A stretch of 64,000 nucleotides of DNA from Aestuariivivens marinum (lineage in GTDB: Bacteria; Bacteroidota; Bacteroidia; Flavobacteriales; Flavobacteriaceae): the NCBI RefSeq assembly GCF_022662175.1, contig NZ_JAKMCR010000001.1:1240001-1304000 (forward strand), in the 5' to 3' direction. The position numbers and the translations under genes were made by a program. Shown here piece after piece: positions 36,515 through 44,755 of this stretch. The stretch's first letter is position 1. Every line of letters starts with the position of its first letter. The notes beneath the pieces are model-generated. The model saw only the letters and a list, made by a program, of their open reading frames with translations, did no database searches and had not been told where the DNA came from.

Positions 36515-37444
36515 ATGAAAGGTCCTCTTTTTTATTCTAAAATTTTACTTTTTGGTGAGTATGGCATCATTAAGGATTCAAAAGGTTTGTCTATTCCTTA
36601 TAACTTTTATAATGGTGCTTTAAAGACAAAAAAAAACCTTTCTGCAAACGCTAAAACATCCAACGACTGTTTAAAGCATTTTGCTGCTTATTTAGAAACT
36701 ATAGATAGTAGTTTGGTAACTTTCGACATTACTGCACTACAAGGTCATATTAAATCGGGGATGTATTTCGATTCTTCTATTCCGCAAGGTTATGGTGTTG
36801 GAAGTAGTGGAGCTTTGGTCGCGGCAATTTACGATAAATATGCTTTTGATAAAATCACGGTTTTGGAAAACTTAACCCGTGAAAAACTATTAAAGTTAAA
36901 AGCTATTTTTTCTGTAATGGAATCGTTTTTCCATGGTAAATCTTCTGGATTGGATCCATTAAATAGTTATTTAAGTATTCCAATCCTTATCAATTCTAAA
37001 GATAATATTGAAGCCACGGGTATTCCAGCACAGCAGAGTGAAGGAAAAGGCGCTGTGTTTTTATTGGATTCGGGAACAGTAGGTGAAACGGCTCCTATGG
37101 TACATATTTTTATGGAGAATATGAAGCAGGAAGGCTTCCGTAACATGCTTAAAGACCAATTTATAAAGCATACCGATGCTTGTGTAGACGATTTCTTGAA
37201 AGGTGATATTAAATCCTTGTTCCATAATACTAAGAAGCTATCTAAAGTGGTGTTAAATCATTTTAAACCTATGATTCCTAAGCAGTTTCATGAGCTTTGG
37301 AAAAATGGGATAGAGACGAATGATTATTATTTAAAGCTTTGTGGCTCTGGTGGTGGGGGCTATATTTTAGGGTTTACCCAAGATATAGAGAAAGCAAAAC
37401 AGGCCCTTTCAGGATACAGGATGGAAGTGGTTTATAATTTCTAA
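36515..37444 (+). CDS. GHMP kinase, mevalonate kinase-like
   Basis: From the ATG at 36515 the product is 309 residues. The N-terminal block SKILLFGEYGII resembles the substrate end of mevalonate kinases (KxILxGEhxVV). The ATP-binding loop is PQGYGVGSSGALVAAIY, SSGLDPLNSYLSIP carries the catalytic-type Asp region, and LCGSGGGGYILGF is the third GHMP motif. It would phosphorylate mevalonate, one step of the pathway that mvaD completes. Phosphomevalonate kinase is not seen in the window. The start is chosen because the upstream TTG is part of the promoter. Confidence 0.85.
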   Translation: MKGPLFYSKILLFGEYGIIKDSKGLSIPYNFYNGALKTKKNLSANAKTSNDCLKHFAAYLETIDSSLVTFDITALQGHIKSGMYFDSSIPQGYGVGSSGALVAAIYDKYAFDKITVLENLTREKLLKLKAIFSVMESFFHGKSSGLDPLNSYLSIPILINSKDNIEATGIPAQQSEGKGAVFLLDSGTVGETAPMVHIFMENMKQEGFRNMLKDQFIKHTDACVDDFLKGDIKSLFHNTKKLSKVVLNHFKPMIPKQFHELWKNGIETNDYYLKLCGSGGGGYILGFTQDIEKAKQALSGYRMEVVYNF

Positions 37445-37455
37445 ACCCTAAATAT

Positions 37456-37509
37456 GTTATCCTGAACTTCATACTGAGCTTATTGAAGTGTTATTTCAGA
37501 ATCTCATCC
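37456..37509. repeat. Small palindromic dispersed repeat (intergenic copy)
   Basis: The segment has a central inverted repeat, ACTTCA at 37466-37471 and TGAAGT at 37484-37489, and ends in CAGAATCTCATCC. It resembles the CTGAACTTC...GAATCTCATC class of short dispersed elements that I know from many flavobacterial genomes. Related pieces occur inside two genes of this window. It lies between the mevalonate kinase-like gene and the UbiA gene. Confidence 0.6.
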
Positions 37510-37518
37510 TTTTCTCAA

Positions 37519-38421
37519 ATGCTATCCAGAAAACAGAAACATATTTTACTTAAATTCTTCAGCATGTTTTCGGTGGTGCGTGGCTATAATATTTTAGTGG
37601 TAGTCATTGCTCAATATTTAACGTCTATTTACATTTTAGCGTATGATAAACCGTTGAAGCAGGTGGTTTTTGATTTAAACCTGCTTATGTTGGTTTTGGC
37701 TTCAGCAGCGACCATAGCAGGGGGTTATATCATAAATAATTTTTATGATTCAGAAAAAGATTTAATTAATAAGCCTATTAAGTCCCGACTGGATCGATTG
37801 GTTGGCCAAAACACCAAACTCTCATTTTATTTTGTGCTCAATTTTATGGCCGTTATCATGGCTAGTTATGTGTCATTTAGAGCCGTAGTATTTTTTTCTC
37901 TTTATATTTTTGGTATTTGGCTGTATTCACATAAATTGAAAAAGTTACCGTTTGTAGGTAATTTAACCTCGGCAGTTCTAACAATTTTGCCCTTTTTTGC
38001 TATTTTCATGTACTACAAAAATTTTGAGACGGTTATTTTTGTACATGCCATTTTTTTATTTTTAATGATTTCCATGCGTGAGCTTACCAAAGATTTGGAA
38101 AACATTAAAGGCGATTTAGCATTGGGATACAAGACCATTCCTGTTGTTTATGGGGAAAAAGTGTCTAAGATTATGCTTACTATATTAATTGTTGTAGCAT
38201 TAATTCCAGTTTATTTGCTGTTGTATTATTTTGAAGTGGGTTACATGTATTTATTTTTTTATTTAAGTGTATTAATGCTCCTTTTATTTTTGGGATTGCT
38301 TTGGAAATCCCAAACAAAAACCCATTATCTCATCCTACATAACATGCTTAAATTTATTATTGTGGTTGGTGTTTTTAGTATTGTGTTGATTAATATAGAT
38401 GTAGTGATGAATAGGATTTAA
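37519..38421 (+). CDS. UbiA-family prenyltransferase (geranylgeranylglycerol-phosphate type)
   Basis: From the ATG at 37519 the protein is 300 residues with about eight or nine membrane helices. The two Asp-rich motifs are NNFYDSEKD (substrate Mg2+ site) and KDLENIKGD, and a YSHKLKKLPFVGN segment matches the motif of the geranylgeranylglycerol-phosphate branch of the family. It would transfer a polyprenyl chain to an acceptor in the inner membrane. The neighbouring mevalonate-pathway genes fit with prenyl supply. The frame extends upstream to a TTG at 37483, but that lies in the dispersed repeat, so it is not used. The acceptor is unproven. Confidence 0.87.
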   Translation: MLSRKQKHILLKFFSMFSVVRGYNILVVVIAQYLTSIYILAYDKPLKQVVFDLNLLMLVLASAATIAGGYIINNFYDSEKDLINKPIKSRLDRLVGQNTKLSFYFVLNFMAVIMASYVSFRAVVFFSLYIFGIWLYSHKLKKLPFVGNLTSAVLTILPFFAIFMYYKNFETVIFVHAIFLFLMISMRELTKDLENIKGDLALGYKTIPVVYGEKVSKIMLTILIVVALIPVYLLLYYFEVGYMYLFFYLSVLMLLLFLGLLWKSQTKTHYLILHNMLKFIIVVGVFSIVLINIDVVMNRI

Positions 38422-38461
38422 TAAAAGCATTATCAAAAACCCACCATCGCAATTTTAACCA

Positions 38462-38469
38462 TATATTTG
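38462..38469 (+). promoter_or_regulatory. Promoter -7 element upstream of the pseudouridine synthase gene
   Basis: TATATTTG matches TAnnTTTG and ends 17 bases before the ATG at 38487. Confidence 0.55.
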
Positions 38470-38486
38470 CATAAAATTTTATTACC

Positions 38487-39326
38487 ATGAATAGGCATCA
38501 AAGCAGTAATGGAAAAGGGAAGCCTTCAGGAAGGGGACACAATACCTATCGTAAGACCAGTTATGCTAGGGGCAATGCACCTATAAAAAAAGCTGTGCAA
38601 GTTAATGAAGCATTGAACCCAGACGGGATACGGTTAAATAAATACATTGCCAATTCGGGTATTTGTTCGCGCCGTGAGGCCGATGTGCATATTGCCACAG
38701 GTTTGGTAACCATTAATGGTAAGGTAATAACTGAAATGGGTTATAAAGTTAAACATAACGATGAGGTACGTTACGATGGAGCCCGTATAAACCCAGAGAA
38801 AAAAGCCTATGTATTGCTTAATAAACCAAAAGGTTTTGCGACCACCACAAGTGAGGGTAAAGGGAGGACAGTTATGGATTTGGTAGCTAATGCTACATCA
38901 TCGCGTATTAAACCCATTGGTAGATTAGGCAGGAATTCCAAAGGCTTACTATTGTTTACCAATGATGAGGTTATTGTTAATAAATTTACCAATTCCAAAC
39001 ACGGGGTGCCAAGACTGTTTCATATAGAGTTAGATAAAAATCTAAAGTTGGAAGACTTAAAAAAGATTCAAAGCGGTTTTAAGATCGACGGTAAATTAAT
39101 AGCTGTTGAAGAGATTAGTTATATCGATGGTGCCAGTAAAAAAGAAATTGGTTTGAAGATTAAGAACACAGGAAACAATATTATACGTACTATTTTTGAC
39201 CATTTTAACTATAATATTTTAAGTATAGATTGTGTAGCCATAGCACATCTTACCAAAAAAGATATTCCAAGAGGGCATTGGAAGCATTTAACCCAACAAG
39301 AGCTTAATAATCTTAAGATGCTGTAA
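38487..39326 (+). CDS. RluB/RsuA-family pseudouridine synthase lacking the catalytic Asp
   Basis: The 279-residue protein has a basic, glycine-rich N-terminal tail (about 1-45), an S4 RNA-binding domain (RLNKYIANSGICSRREAD, then VTINGKVITEMGYKV), and the RsuA-type catalytic domain (AYVLLNKPKGFATTTS). The active-site loop, normally GRLDxxSxGLLLLTND, reads GRLGRNSKGLLLFTND: the catalytic Asp is Gly148, encoded by GGC at 38928-38930. A single A-to-G change from GAC explains it. The rest of the fold is intact through LTKKDIPRGHWKHL. It may be a pseudoenzyme that still binds rRNA, or an inactive paralogue. It has its own promoter and precedes the polyamine operon. Confidence 0.88.
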   Translation: MNRHQSSNGKGKPSGRGHNTYRKTSYARGNAPIKKAVQVNEALNPDGIRLNKYIANSGICSRREADVHIATGLVTINGKVITEMGYKVKHNDEVRYDGARINPEKKAYVLLNKPKGFATTTSEGKGRTVMDLVANATSSRIKPIGRLGRNSKGLLLFTNDEVIVNKFTNSKHGVPRLFHIELDKNLKLEDLKKIQSGFKIDGKLIAVEEISYIDGASKKEIGLKIKNTGNNIIRTIFDHFNYNILSIDCVAIAHLTKKDIPRGHWKHLTQQELNNLKML

Positions 39327-39655
39327 ATCAAGGGTGAAAAAAATTTAAAAAAAATAAAAAAAAACGGATTTAATTAAATTTTTTATATTTCATTTGTACT
39401 GTATTTAGCTGAACAAATTGAAACCTGTTTTTACGTTCGGGCTTTTGAAAATTAGGAAGTCATATTCAAAAGCAGCTTACAGATTAAGCAACCGAATTTT
39501 AAAGCTAACTTCCGTGACTGCAATAGGTGCTAGCCAGCATCATTACGATTTTGTGCCTACAACACAAAGTCAAATCCGTATTTGATACCATTTATTTTTA
39601 TTCGATTAACGTGTGGTTTATACACATTTTCCATGTTAAAATTTTTAAAAAATAG
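39327..39655 (+). ncRNA. Candidate structured leader RNA upstream of arginine decarboxylase
   Basis: No protein frame is convincing in this 329-base gap. It can form several helices. A nested pair joins GGAAGT (39455-39460) to ACTTCC (39508-39513), enclosing AGCTT (39474-39478) with AAGCT (39502-39506). A 6-bp hairpin, GGTGCT/AGCATC (39526-39541), has a 4-base loop. A 9-bp hairpin at 39547-39571 has a 7-base loop and one G-U pair. Such density in AT-rich DNA suggests a 5' leader or attenuator controlling speA-speB. I do not recognise a known riboswitch. The pairing is seen directly; the function is inferred. Confidence 0.45.
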
Positions 39656-41053
39656 ATGAATACGAAATACATTGATTTAATCAATCAAACTTTTGATTTT
39701 CCGCAAGAGGAATTTACACTTGAAGATAAAACACTTCAATTTCATGGTATCGATTTAATGGAATTGGTAGAAACCTATGGTTCGCCATTAAAGTTTACCT
39801 ATTTACCACAGATTTCGGCAAACATACAAAAAGCGAAAAGCTGGTTCGGTAAGGCTATGAAAAACAATAAGTACCGTGGTAAATACAGTTATTGTTATTG
39901 TACCAAAAGTTCCCATTTTAAACATGTGCTGAACGAAGCCTTAAAAAATGATATCCATATTGAAACTTCTTCGGCTTTTGATATCGATATTGTGGAAAGT
40001 TTAAAAAAGGAAGGTAAGATAACAGATGAAACCTATGTGCTGAGTAATGGGTTTAAACGTTCACAATATATTACCAATATTGCGAGGTTAATAAATAATG
40101 GACATAATAACTGTATTCCCATTATCGATAATTATGAAGAAATAGATTTGCTTTCTGAAGAGATAGAAGGAAAATTTAGCATTGGCGTCCGAATCGCTTC
40201 AGAAGAAGAGCCCAAGTTCGAGTTTTATACCTCGCGTTTGGGGATAGGCTATAAAAATATAGTGCCGTTTTATAAAAATCAGATTAAAGGGAATAAAAAG
40301 GTAAGGCTTAAAATGCTGCACTTTTTTATCAATACAGGTATTAGGGACAATGCCTATTATTGGAATGAGCTTTCAAAATGTTTGAAGGTATACACGAGTT
40401 TAAAGAAGATTTGTCCATCGTTGGATAGTTTAAACATAGGTGGTGGGTTTCCTATTAAAAACTCGTTGGCCTTCGATTTTGACTATGAGTATATGGTTGA
40501 TGAGATCATCAATCAAATAAAACTGGCCTGCGATGAAGAAGGGGTAAAAGTGCCCCATATTTTTACTGAGTTTGGTAGCTTTACCGTTGGTGAAAGTGGA
40601 GGTGCCATTTACGAAGTATTGTACCAAAAACAACAAAATGACCGAGAGAAGTGGAACATGATCAATTCCTCATTCATTACCACGTTACCAGATACTTGGG
40701 CAATAAACAAACGGTTTATCATGCTGCCTGTTAACCGATGGAATGATACCTACGAGCGTGTGCTACTGGGTGGTTTGACTTGCGATAGTGATGATTATTA
40801 CAATAGTGAACAACATATGAACGCTATATATTTACCCAAATACAATAAGGAAAAACCGTTATATATAGGTTTTTTCAATACTGGAGCTTATCAGGAAACT
40901 ATTGGTGGTTATGGCGGATTACAACACTGTTTGATTCCTTCACCAAAGCATATTTTAATTGACCGTGATGTAGACGGAAAAATTACAACAGAATTATTTA
41001 GTGAACAACAAAGAAGTGAAGACTTACTTAAAATTTTAGGTTATGACAACTAA
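39656..41053 (+). CDS. speA: Arginine decarboxylase (biosynthetic, short form)
   Basis: The 465-residue PLP enzyme of the alanine-racemase-like fold (fold III) converts arginine to agmatine. The PLP lysine is in YCYCTKSSHFKHV (about 80-92). ETSSAFDIDIV, LNIGGGFPI and the C-terminal TEFGSFTVGESGG, with the Cys-containing LTCDSDDYYN, are characteristic. The family is the shorter flavobacterial type rather than the 630-residue enterobacterial form. It overlaps agmatinase by 11 bases, so agmatine is passed directly to the next step. The leader at 39327-39655 precedes it. Confidence 0.92.
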   Translation: MNTKYIDLINQTFDFPQEEFTLEDKTLQFHGIDLMELVETYGSPLKFTYLPQISANIQKAKSWFGKAMKNNKYRGKYSYCYCTKSSHFKHVLNEALKNDIHIETSSAFDIDIVESLKKEGKITDETYVLSNGFKRSQYITNIARLINNGHNNCIPIIDNYEEIDLLSEEIEGKFSIGVRIASEEEPKFEFYTSRLGIGYKNIVPFYKNQIKGNKKVRLKMLHFFINTGIRDNAYYWNELSKCLKVYTSLKKICPSLDSLNIGGGFPIKNSLAFDFDYEYMVDEIINQIKLACDEEGVKVPHIFTEFGSFTVGESGGAIYEVLYQKQQNDREKWNMINSSFITTLPDTWAINKRFIMLPVNRWNDTYERVLLGGLTCDSDDYYNSEQHMNAIYLPKYNKEKPLYIGFFNTGAYQETIGGYGGLQHCLIPSPKHILIDRDVDGKITTELFSEQQRSEDLLKILGYDN

Positions 41054-41981
41054 TACCTATGCTGGAATTCCAGAGGAATTTGCAAAATTAGAACAAGCAA
41101 AAATTGTATTGATTCCTGTGCCTTACGATGGTACAAGTACTTGGCAAAAAGGTGCCGATAAAGGGCCTCAGGCCTTTTTGGATGCTTCAGCTAATATGGA
41201 ACTCTATGATATTGAAACGGATACTGAAGTATACCAGCAAGGCGTTTATTTAGCTGATGCTGTTACCGAAAACAGTTCACCGGAAGCCATGGTCGATACT
41301 GTGCATAAAGTAACCAAGCAATATATTAAGAAAAACAAATTCGTAACGATTTTTGGTGGAGAACACTCTATATCTATAGGCACCATTAGAGCTTTTAATG
41401 AAATGTTTCCCAGTTTGACGGTATTACATATCGATGCCCATGCTGATTTACGTAAAAGTTACGAAGGTACATCCTGTAACCATGCTTGTGCCGTATATGA
41501 AGCTAGTCAGACCACTAATCTAATTCAGGTGGGTATACGTTCTATGGATATTATGGAAACAACCGTCATGGATACTGATAAAACTTATTTTGCACATGAA
41601 ATGGCAGTGGACGATACTTGGATGGACTCGGCTATTGATCAAATGACTGATAATGTATTCATAACTTTCGATTTAGATGCTTTAGATCCTTCCATTTTGC
41701 CAAGTACGGGGACGCCCGAACCCGGTGGGTTGTTCTGGTACGAAACCTTGGATTTTTTAAAGCAGGTGTTTTCAGAAAAGAATGTGGTAGGGTTTGATAT
41801 TGTTGAGTTGTGCCCGAATTCAAAAGAAAAATCATCCGACTTTTTGGCAGCGAAATTGTATTATAAGATGTTAAGTTATAAATTTATGAACGAAGCCATC
41901 GATGACGATTACGATAATACTTACGACGTGTCGAAACAAAAAAGTAATGTAAACAAATTTAATGACGATGATGAATACTAA
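41043..41981 (+). CDS. speB: Agmatinase
   Basis: The 312-residue ureohydrolase converts agmatine to putrescine and urea with two Mn2+ ions. The metal-binding motifs are GGEHSIS (His), HIDAHADLR (Asp-His-Asp) and FDLDALDPS (Asp-x-Asp). The family end GFDIVELCPN is present. The C-terminus is an acidic extension (IDDDYDNTYDVS ... FNDDDEY) of about 30 residues. It overlaps speA by 11 bases and the DHS-like gene by 20 bases, so the three proteins form one tightly coupled operon. Confidence 0.95.
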   Translation: MTTNTYAGIPEEFAKLEQAKIVLIPVPYDGTSTWQKGADKGPQAFLDASANMELYDIETDTEVYQQGVYLADAVTENSSPEAMVDTVHKVTKQYIKKNKFVTIFGGEHSISIGTIRAFNEMFPSLTVLHIDAHADLRKSYEGTSCNHACAVYEASQTTNLIQVGIRSMDIMETTVMDTDKTYFAHEMAVDDTWMDSAIDQMTDNVFITFDLDALDPSILPSTGTPEPGGLFWYETLDFLKQVFSEKNVVGFDIVELCPNSKEKSSDFLAAKLYYKMLSYKFMNEAIDDDYDNTYDVSKQKSNVNKFNDDDEY

Positions 41982-42945
41982 AGGACCAATATCCCAATTT
42001 ATAGAAAAACATTATTTGCACTTTAATGCTGCTGCTTTAGTGGATGCTGCAAAGGGCTACGAAGCTCAATTAGATAATGGTGCTAAAATGCTCATCTCTT
42101 TAGCAGGAGCTATGAGTACGGCAGAGTTAGGAAAGAGCTTGGCAGAAATAATACGTCAGGATAAAGTGCAGATTATATCTTGTACCGGAGCTAACCTTGA
42201 AGAAGATATTATGAATTTAGTGGCTCATTCGCACTATAAGCGTGTGCCAAATTATCGCGATTTAACGCCAAGAGAAGAATGGGACTTGCTGGAAAAAGGA
42301 TTGAATAGGGTTACCGATACCTGTATTCCAGAAGAAGAGGCGTTTAGACGTTTGCAAAAGCACATTTTTAAAATATGGAAAGATGCCGATGATAAAGGCG
42401 AGCGTTATTTGCCACATGAGTTTATGTATAAAATGCTGTTGTCTGGGGTTCTAGAAGAATACTATGAAATCGATTTAAAAGATTCTTGGATGTATGCCGC
42501 TGCCGAAAAGAACTTGCCTATTATCTGTCCGGGATGGGAAGATAGTACCATGGGCAATATTTTTGCAAGTTATGTACTTAAAGGTGAGTTGAAAGCCAGT
42601 ACCATGAAATCGGGGATAGAATATATGACTTTTTTGGCCGATTGGTACACCGATAATTCTGAAAAAGGTATAGGCTTTTTCCAAATAGGAGGAGGTATAG
42701 CAGGTGATTTTCCTATTTGTGTAGTGCCAATGCTATATCAGGATATGGAACGTACAAATACCCCATTCTGGAGCTATTTTTGCCAAATTAGTGATTCTAC
42801 TACCAGTTATGGATCTTATTCAGGAGCCGTACCTAACGAAAAAATAACTTGGGGTAAGCTAGATATCGATACGCCAAAATTTATTATTGAAAGTGATGCA
42901 ACAATTGTGGCGCCTTTAATTTTTGCATATCTTTTGGGTCAATAA
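41962..42945 (+). CDS. Deoxyhypusine synthase-like protein, probable homospermidine synthase
   Basis: The 327-residue protein is related to eukaryotic deoxyhypusine synthase. The active-site Lys is kept in KITWGKLDID, in the position of the catalytic WGK of the human enzyme. NAD-binding-region motifs TGANLEEDI and FFQIGGGIAGDFPI are also present. Bacteria have no eIF5A, so the acceptor must differ; homologues make homospermidine from putrescine or spermidine. Homospermidine is the major polyamine reported for many Flavobacteriaceae. Being in one operon with speA and speB, which make putrescine, strongly supports that role. An alternative start is MNTKGP at 41971. Confidence 0.82.
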   Translation: MTMMNTKGPISQFIEKHYLHFNAAALVDAAKGYEAQLDNGAKMLISLAGAMSTAELGKSLAEIIRQDKVQIISCTGANLEEDIMNLVAHSHYKRVPNYRDLTPREEWDLLEKGLNRVTDTCIPEEEAFRRLQKHIFKIWKDADDKGERYLPHEFMYKMLLSGVLEEYYEIDLKDSWMYAAAEKNLPIICPGWEDSTMGNIFASYVLKGELKASTMKSGIEYMTFLADWYTDNSEKGIGFFQIGGGIAGDFPICVVPMLYQDMERTNTPFWSYFCQISDSTTSYGSYSGAVPNEKITWGKLDIDTPKFIIESDATIVAPLIFAYLLGQ

Positions 42946-42972
42946 ACCAAACCAACCATAAAAAAGATTTAT

Positions 42973-43299
42973 ATGAAAAACAGAAATGATAATTTAAAAC
43001 GTGTCATAGTAGACTTTAAAAAGTTAACGCCTGAGATATTGGCCTTATTGGTTGAAAAGTATCCCGATGGTTACGATGACGACCAAATTATATCATTTAG
43101 AAATCAGCATAACGAGATTATTGAAGCTGTTGAAGTCACAACATCAGATACCAAGTACTTAGTAAAAGTTAGTAAAAAGCTGGCCATAACTATGGAAAAT
43201 TATGATGAAGATGATTATGAAAATTTTGATAATGATGATCCAGAAGCGGTTCAAGATCCCGATGTGACTGATGAAGATACAGACGACGATAATGATTAA
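42973..43299 (+). CDS. Small acidic conserved hypothetical protein
   Basis: The 108-residue protein has a structured N-terminal part (VIVDFKKLTPEILALLVEKYPDG) and a long Asp/Glu tail from about residue 76 (YDEDDYENFDNDD ... DTDDDND). I recognise no enzyme motif or signal peptide. It follows the DHS-like gene at 27 bases and precedes another small protein gene at 16 bases. The strongly acidic tail suggests a role in binding basic partners such as RNA-binding proteins or polyamines, but this is only a guess. Confidence 0.65.
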   Translation: MKNRNDNLKRVIVDFKKLTPEILALLVEKYPDGYDDDQIISFRNQHNEIIEAVEVTTSDTKYLVKVSKKLAITMENYDEDDYENFDNDDPEAVQDPDVTDEDTDDDND

Positions 43300-43315
43300 T
43301 ACAATATAAATTACT

Positions 43316-43537
43316 ATGAGAACAGCTGTTTTTAAGTCGTATAAAAACGGTTATTACACATTTTGGTTTGAAAACGGTGACGAATTGGCTTTTGAAGAAG
43401 TCCATCCACGTGTTTTAAAACAATTCGATTTAAAAAACGATAAGAGTTTAATCGATAAGGAATTTAGGATAACCTTTGTGGAGGATGAAGATGGTGATGA
43501 TGTTATTTACAGAGTTGAAAGTTTAAAACCTCTATAG
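43316..43537 (+). CDS. Small hypothetical protein
   Basis: The 73-residue product (MRTAVFKSYKNGYYTFWFEN ...) is a compact beta-rich protein with an acidic patch EDEDGDD near residue 60. It has no signal peptide or known motif. It lies 16 bases after the acidic protein gene and 21 bases before the VOC gene, so it is probably in the same transcript. Codon use and a clean frame support a real gene; function is unknown. Confidence 0.6.
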   Translation: MRTAVFKSYKNGYYTFWFENGDELAFEEVHPRVLKQFDLKNDKSLIDKEFRITFVEDEDGDDVIYRVESLKPL

Positions 43538-43558
43538 TTCATTTATAAATTATGGCCT

Positions 43559-43969
43559 ATGCAAACCTCATTTCACATGTCACTACCTTGCCAGAGTGTC
43601 AAGGAGACAAAACATTTTTACAAGAGTATTGGGGCTTCATTTGGAAGAAGTACCTTAAGCTGGGTTGATGTCAATTTTTATGGCCACCAAATAACGTTCA
43701 TTAAAGCTGGAAAATTTAATTTTAATAGCCCAAACTATGTGTTCGAAGGTAAGATATTACCATCCTTCCATTTTGGGATTATCTTGGACCATACAACATG
43801 GAAAAATGTTTATGACAAGTTTATGGAATTACAATTGGATCTGGTAACTGGGTCTATTTTTTTAAAAGACAAAGCGGGTGAGCACTATTCTTTTTTCGTA
43901 AAAGATCCTAATGATTATATGTTGGAATTTAAAAGTTTTAAAGATTCAAACGACGTATTTAGTTTTTAA
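43559..43969 (+). CDS. VOC/glyoxalase-like protein
   Basis: The 136-residue protein has the beta-alpha-beta-beta-beta pattern of vicinal oxygen chelate proteins. The first module starts FHMSLPCQSVKETKHFYKSIG, split here as FHMSLPCQSV and KETKHFYKSIG. The second module has SFHFGIIL and ends with MLEFKSF, with His and Glu as possible metal ligands. It may be a small dioxygenase- or lyase-like enzyme. Its stop directly abuts the ATG of the RMD1-family gene (zero spacing), so the two are probably co-translated. Confidence 0.75.
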   Translation: MQTSFHMSLPCQSVKETKHFYKSIGASFGRSTLSWVDVNFYGHQITFIKAGKFNFNSPNYVFEGKILPSFHFGIILDHTTWKNVYDKFMELQLDLVTGSIFLKDKAGEHYSFFVKDPNDYMLEFKSFKDSNDVFSF

Positions 43970-44755
43970 ATGTATGCTGTAGTTGCTTATCAGGTTGCTA
44001 GTGCTATCAATATCAAATCCAGTAGGCAACAGGTACCTTGGCAATTGTTATTTCATGATAGCGATGAGCTTTATTTTTCAATTACACCAGAGAAATTTGT
44101 ATATATATTTCAGTATGGTATAGTGAGTTTTTTCAACATGTCCAAAGCTGAAATAAAAATGGCCTTGCGTTACATACAGCCACTAAGTGTTAATTATTTT
44201 AAACAAAAATTGTCAGATTCTGTGACAGTTGCTATAGAACCTAGTACTCTAAAAGTAGAATTTGATAGAGTTGTGCTTCCTAATTTTGATGAAGAAATGA
44301 TTCGTTTGGTGATGCTAAATACTTCACAATCAGTAGCACTGGATAGGTATTCTGAAATAACCGAAGAACTACTTGTCGAAACTAATAAACACACCTTATA
44401 TCTTGAACAAAGAGGAAAGCTGGATATTTCTGGAAACAAGTTAAAAAGATTTATAGGCAAGATTTTAAACATAAAAAATAAGATTTCGGAGAACTTGTAT
44501 ATTTTCGATTCTCCCGAAATCACTTGGGAAAGAGAACAACTTAGCAAACTTAATCTAGATTTAAAGCAATCTTTTGATTTAAAGGATAGGTACCGATTAA
44601 TTCACGATCGTATAGAAATTATTAAAGAGAATTTAGAGCTCTTTAAAGATATTATGGATCATAAAGAGAGTAGCAAACTAGAGTGGATTATAATTATTTT
44701 AATTGTTATTGAAGTGGTTGATTTGTTTATTGCCAAGTTGGCTAATCTAATTTAA
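43970..44755 (+). CDS. RMD1/DUF155-family membrane protein
   Basis: The 261-residue protein has an N-terminal soluble domain with the DUF155 pattern (SDELYFSITPEKFVYIFQYG, then VAIEPSTLKVEFDRV), a charged coiled-coil stretch (about 150-235, including LDLKQSFDLKDRYRLIHDR), and one C-terminal membrane helix (about 239-256, EWIIIILIVIEVVDLF). The family occurs in bacteria and mitochondria (RMD1, sporulation/meiosis related) but its biochemical role is not settled. The gene converges on the mannosyltransferase-like gene with a 14-base overlap. Confidence 0.8.
   Translation: MYAVVAYQVASAINIKSSRQQVPWQLLFHDSDELYFSITPEKFVYIFQYGIVSFFNMSKAEIKMALRYIQPLSVNYFKQKLSDSVTVAIEPSTLKVEFDRVVLPNFDEEMIRLVMLNTSQSVALDRYSEITEELLVETNKHTLYLEQRGKLDISGNKLKRFIGKILNIKNKISENLYIFDSPEITWEREQLSKLNLDLKQSFDLKDRYRLIHDRIEIIKENLELFKDIMDHKESSKLEWIIIILIVIEVVDLFIAKLANLI

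Noticed and set aside
44194-44547. Minus-strand open frame of 117 residues
   Set aside because: Antisense to the RMD1-family gene, Ser-rich without a motif.
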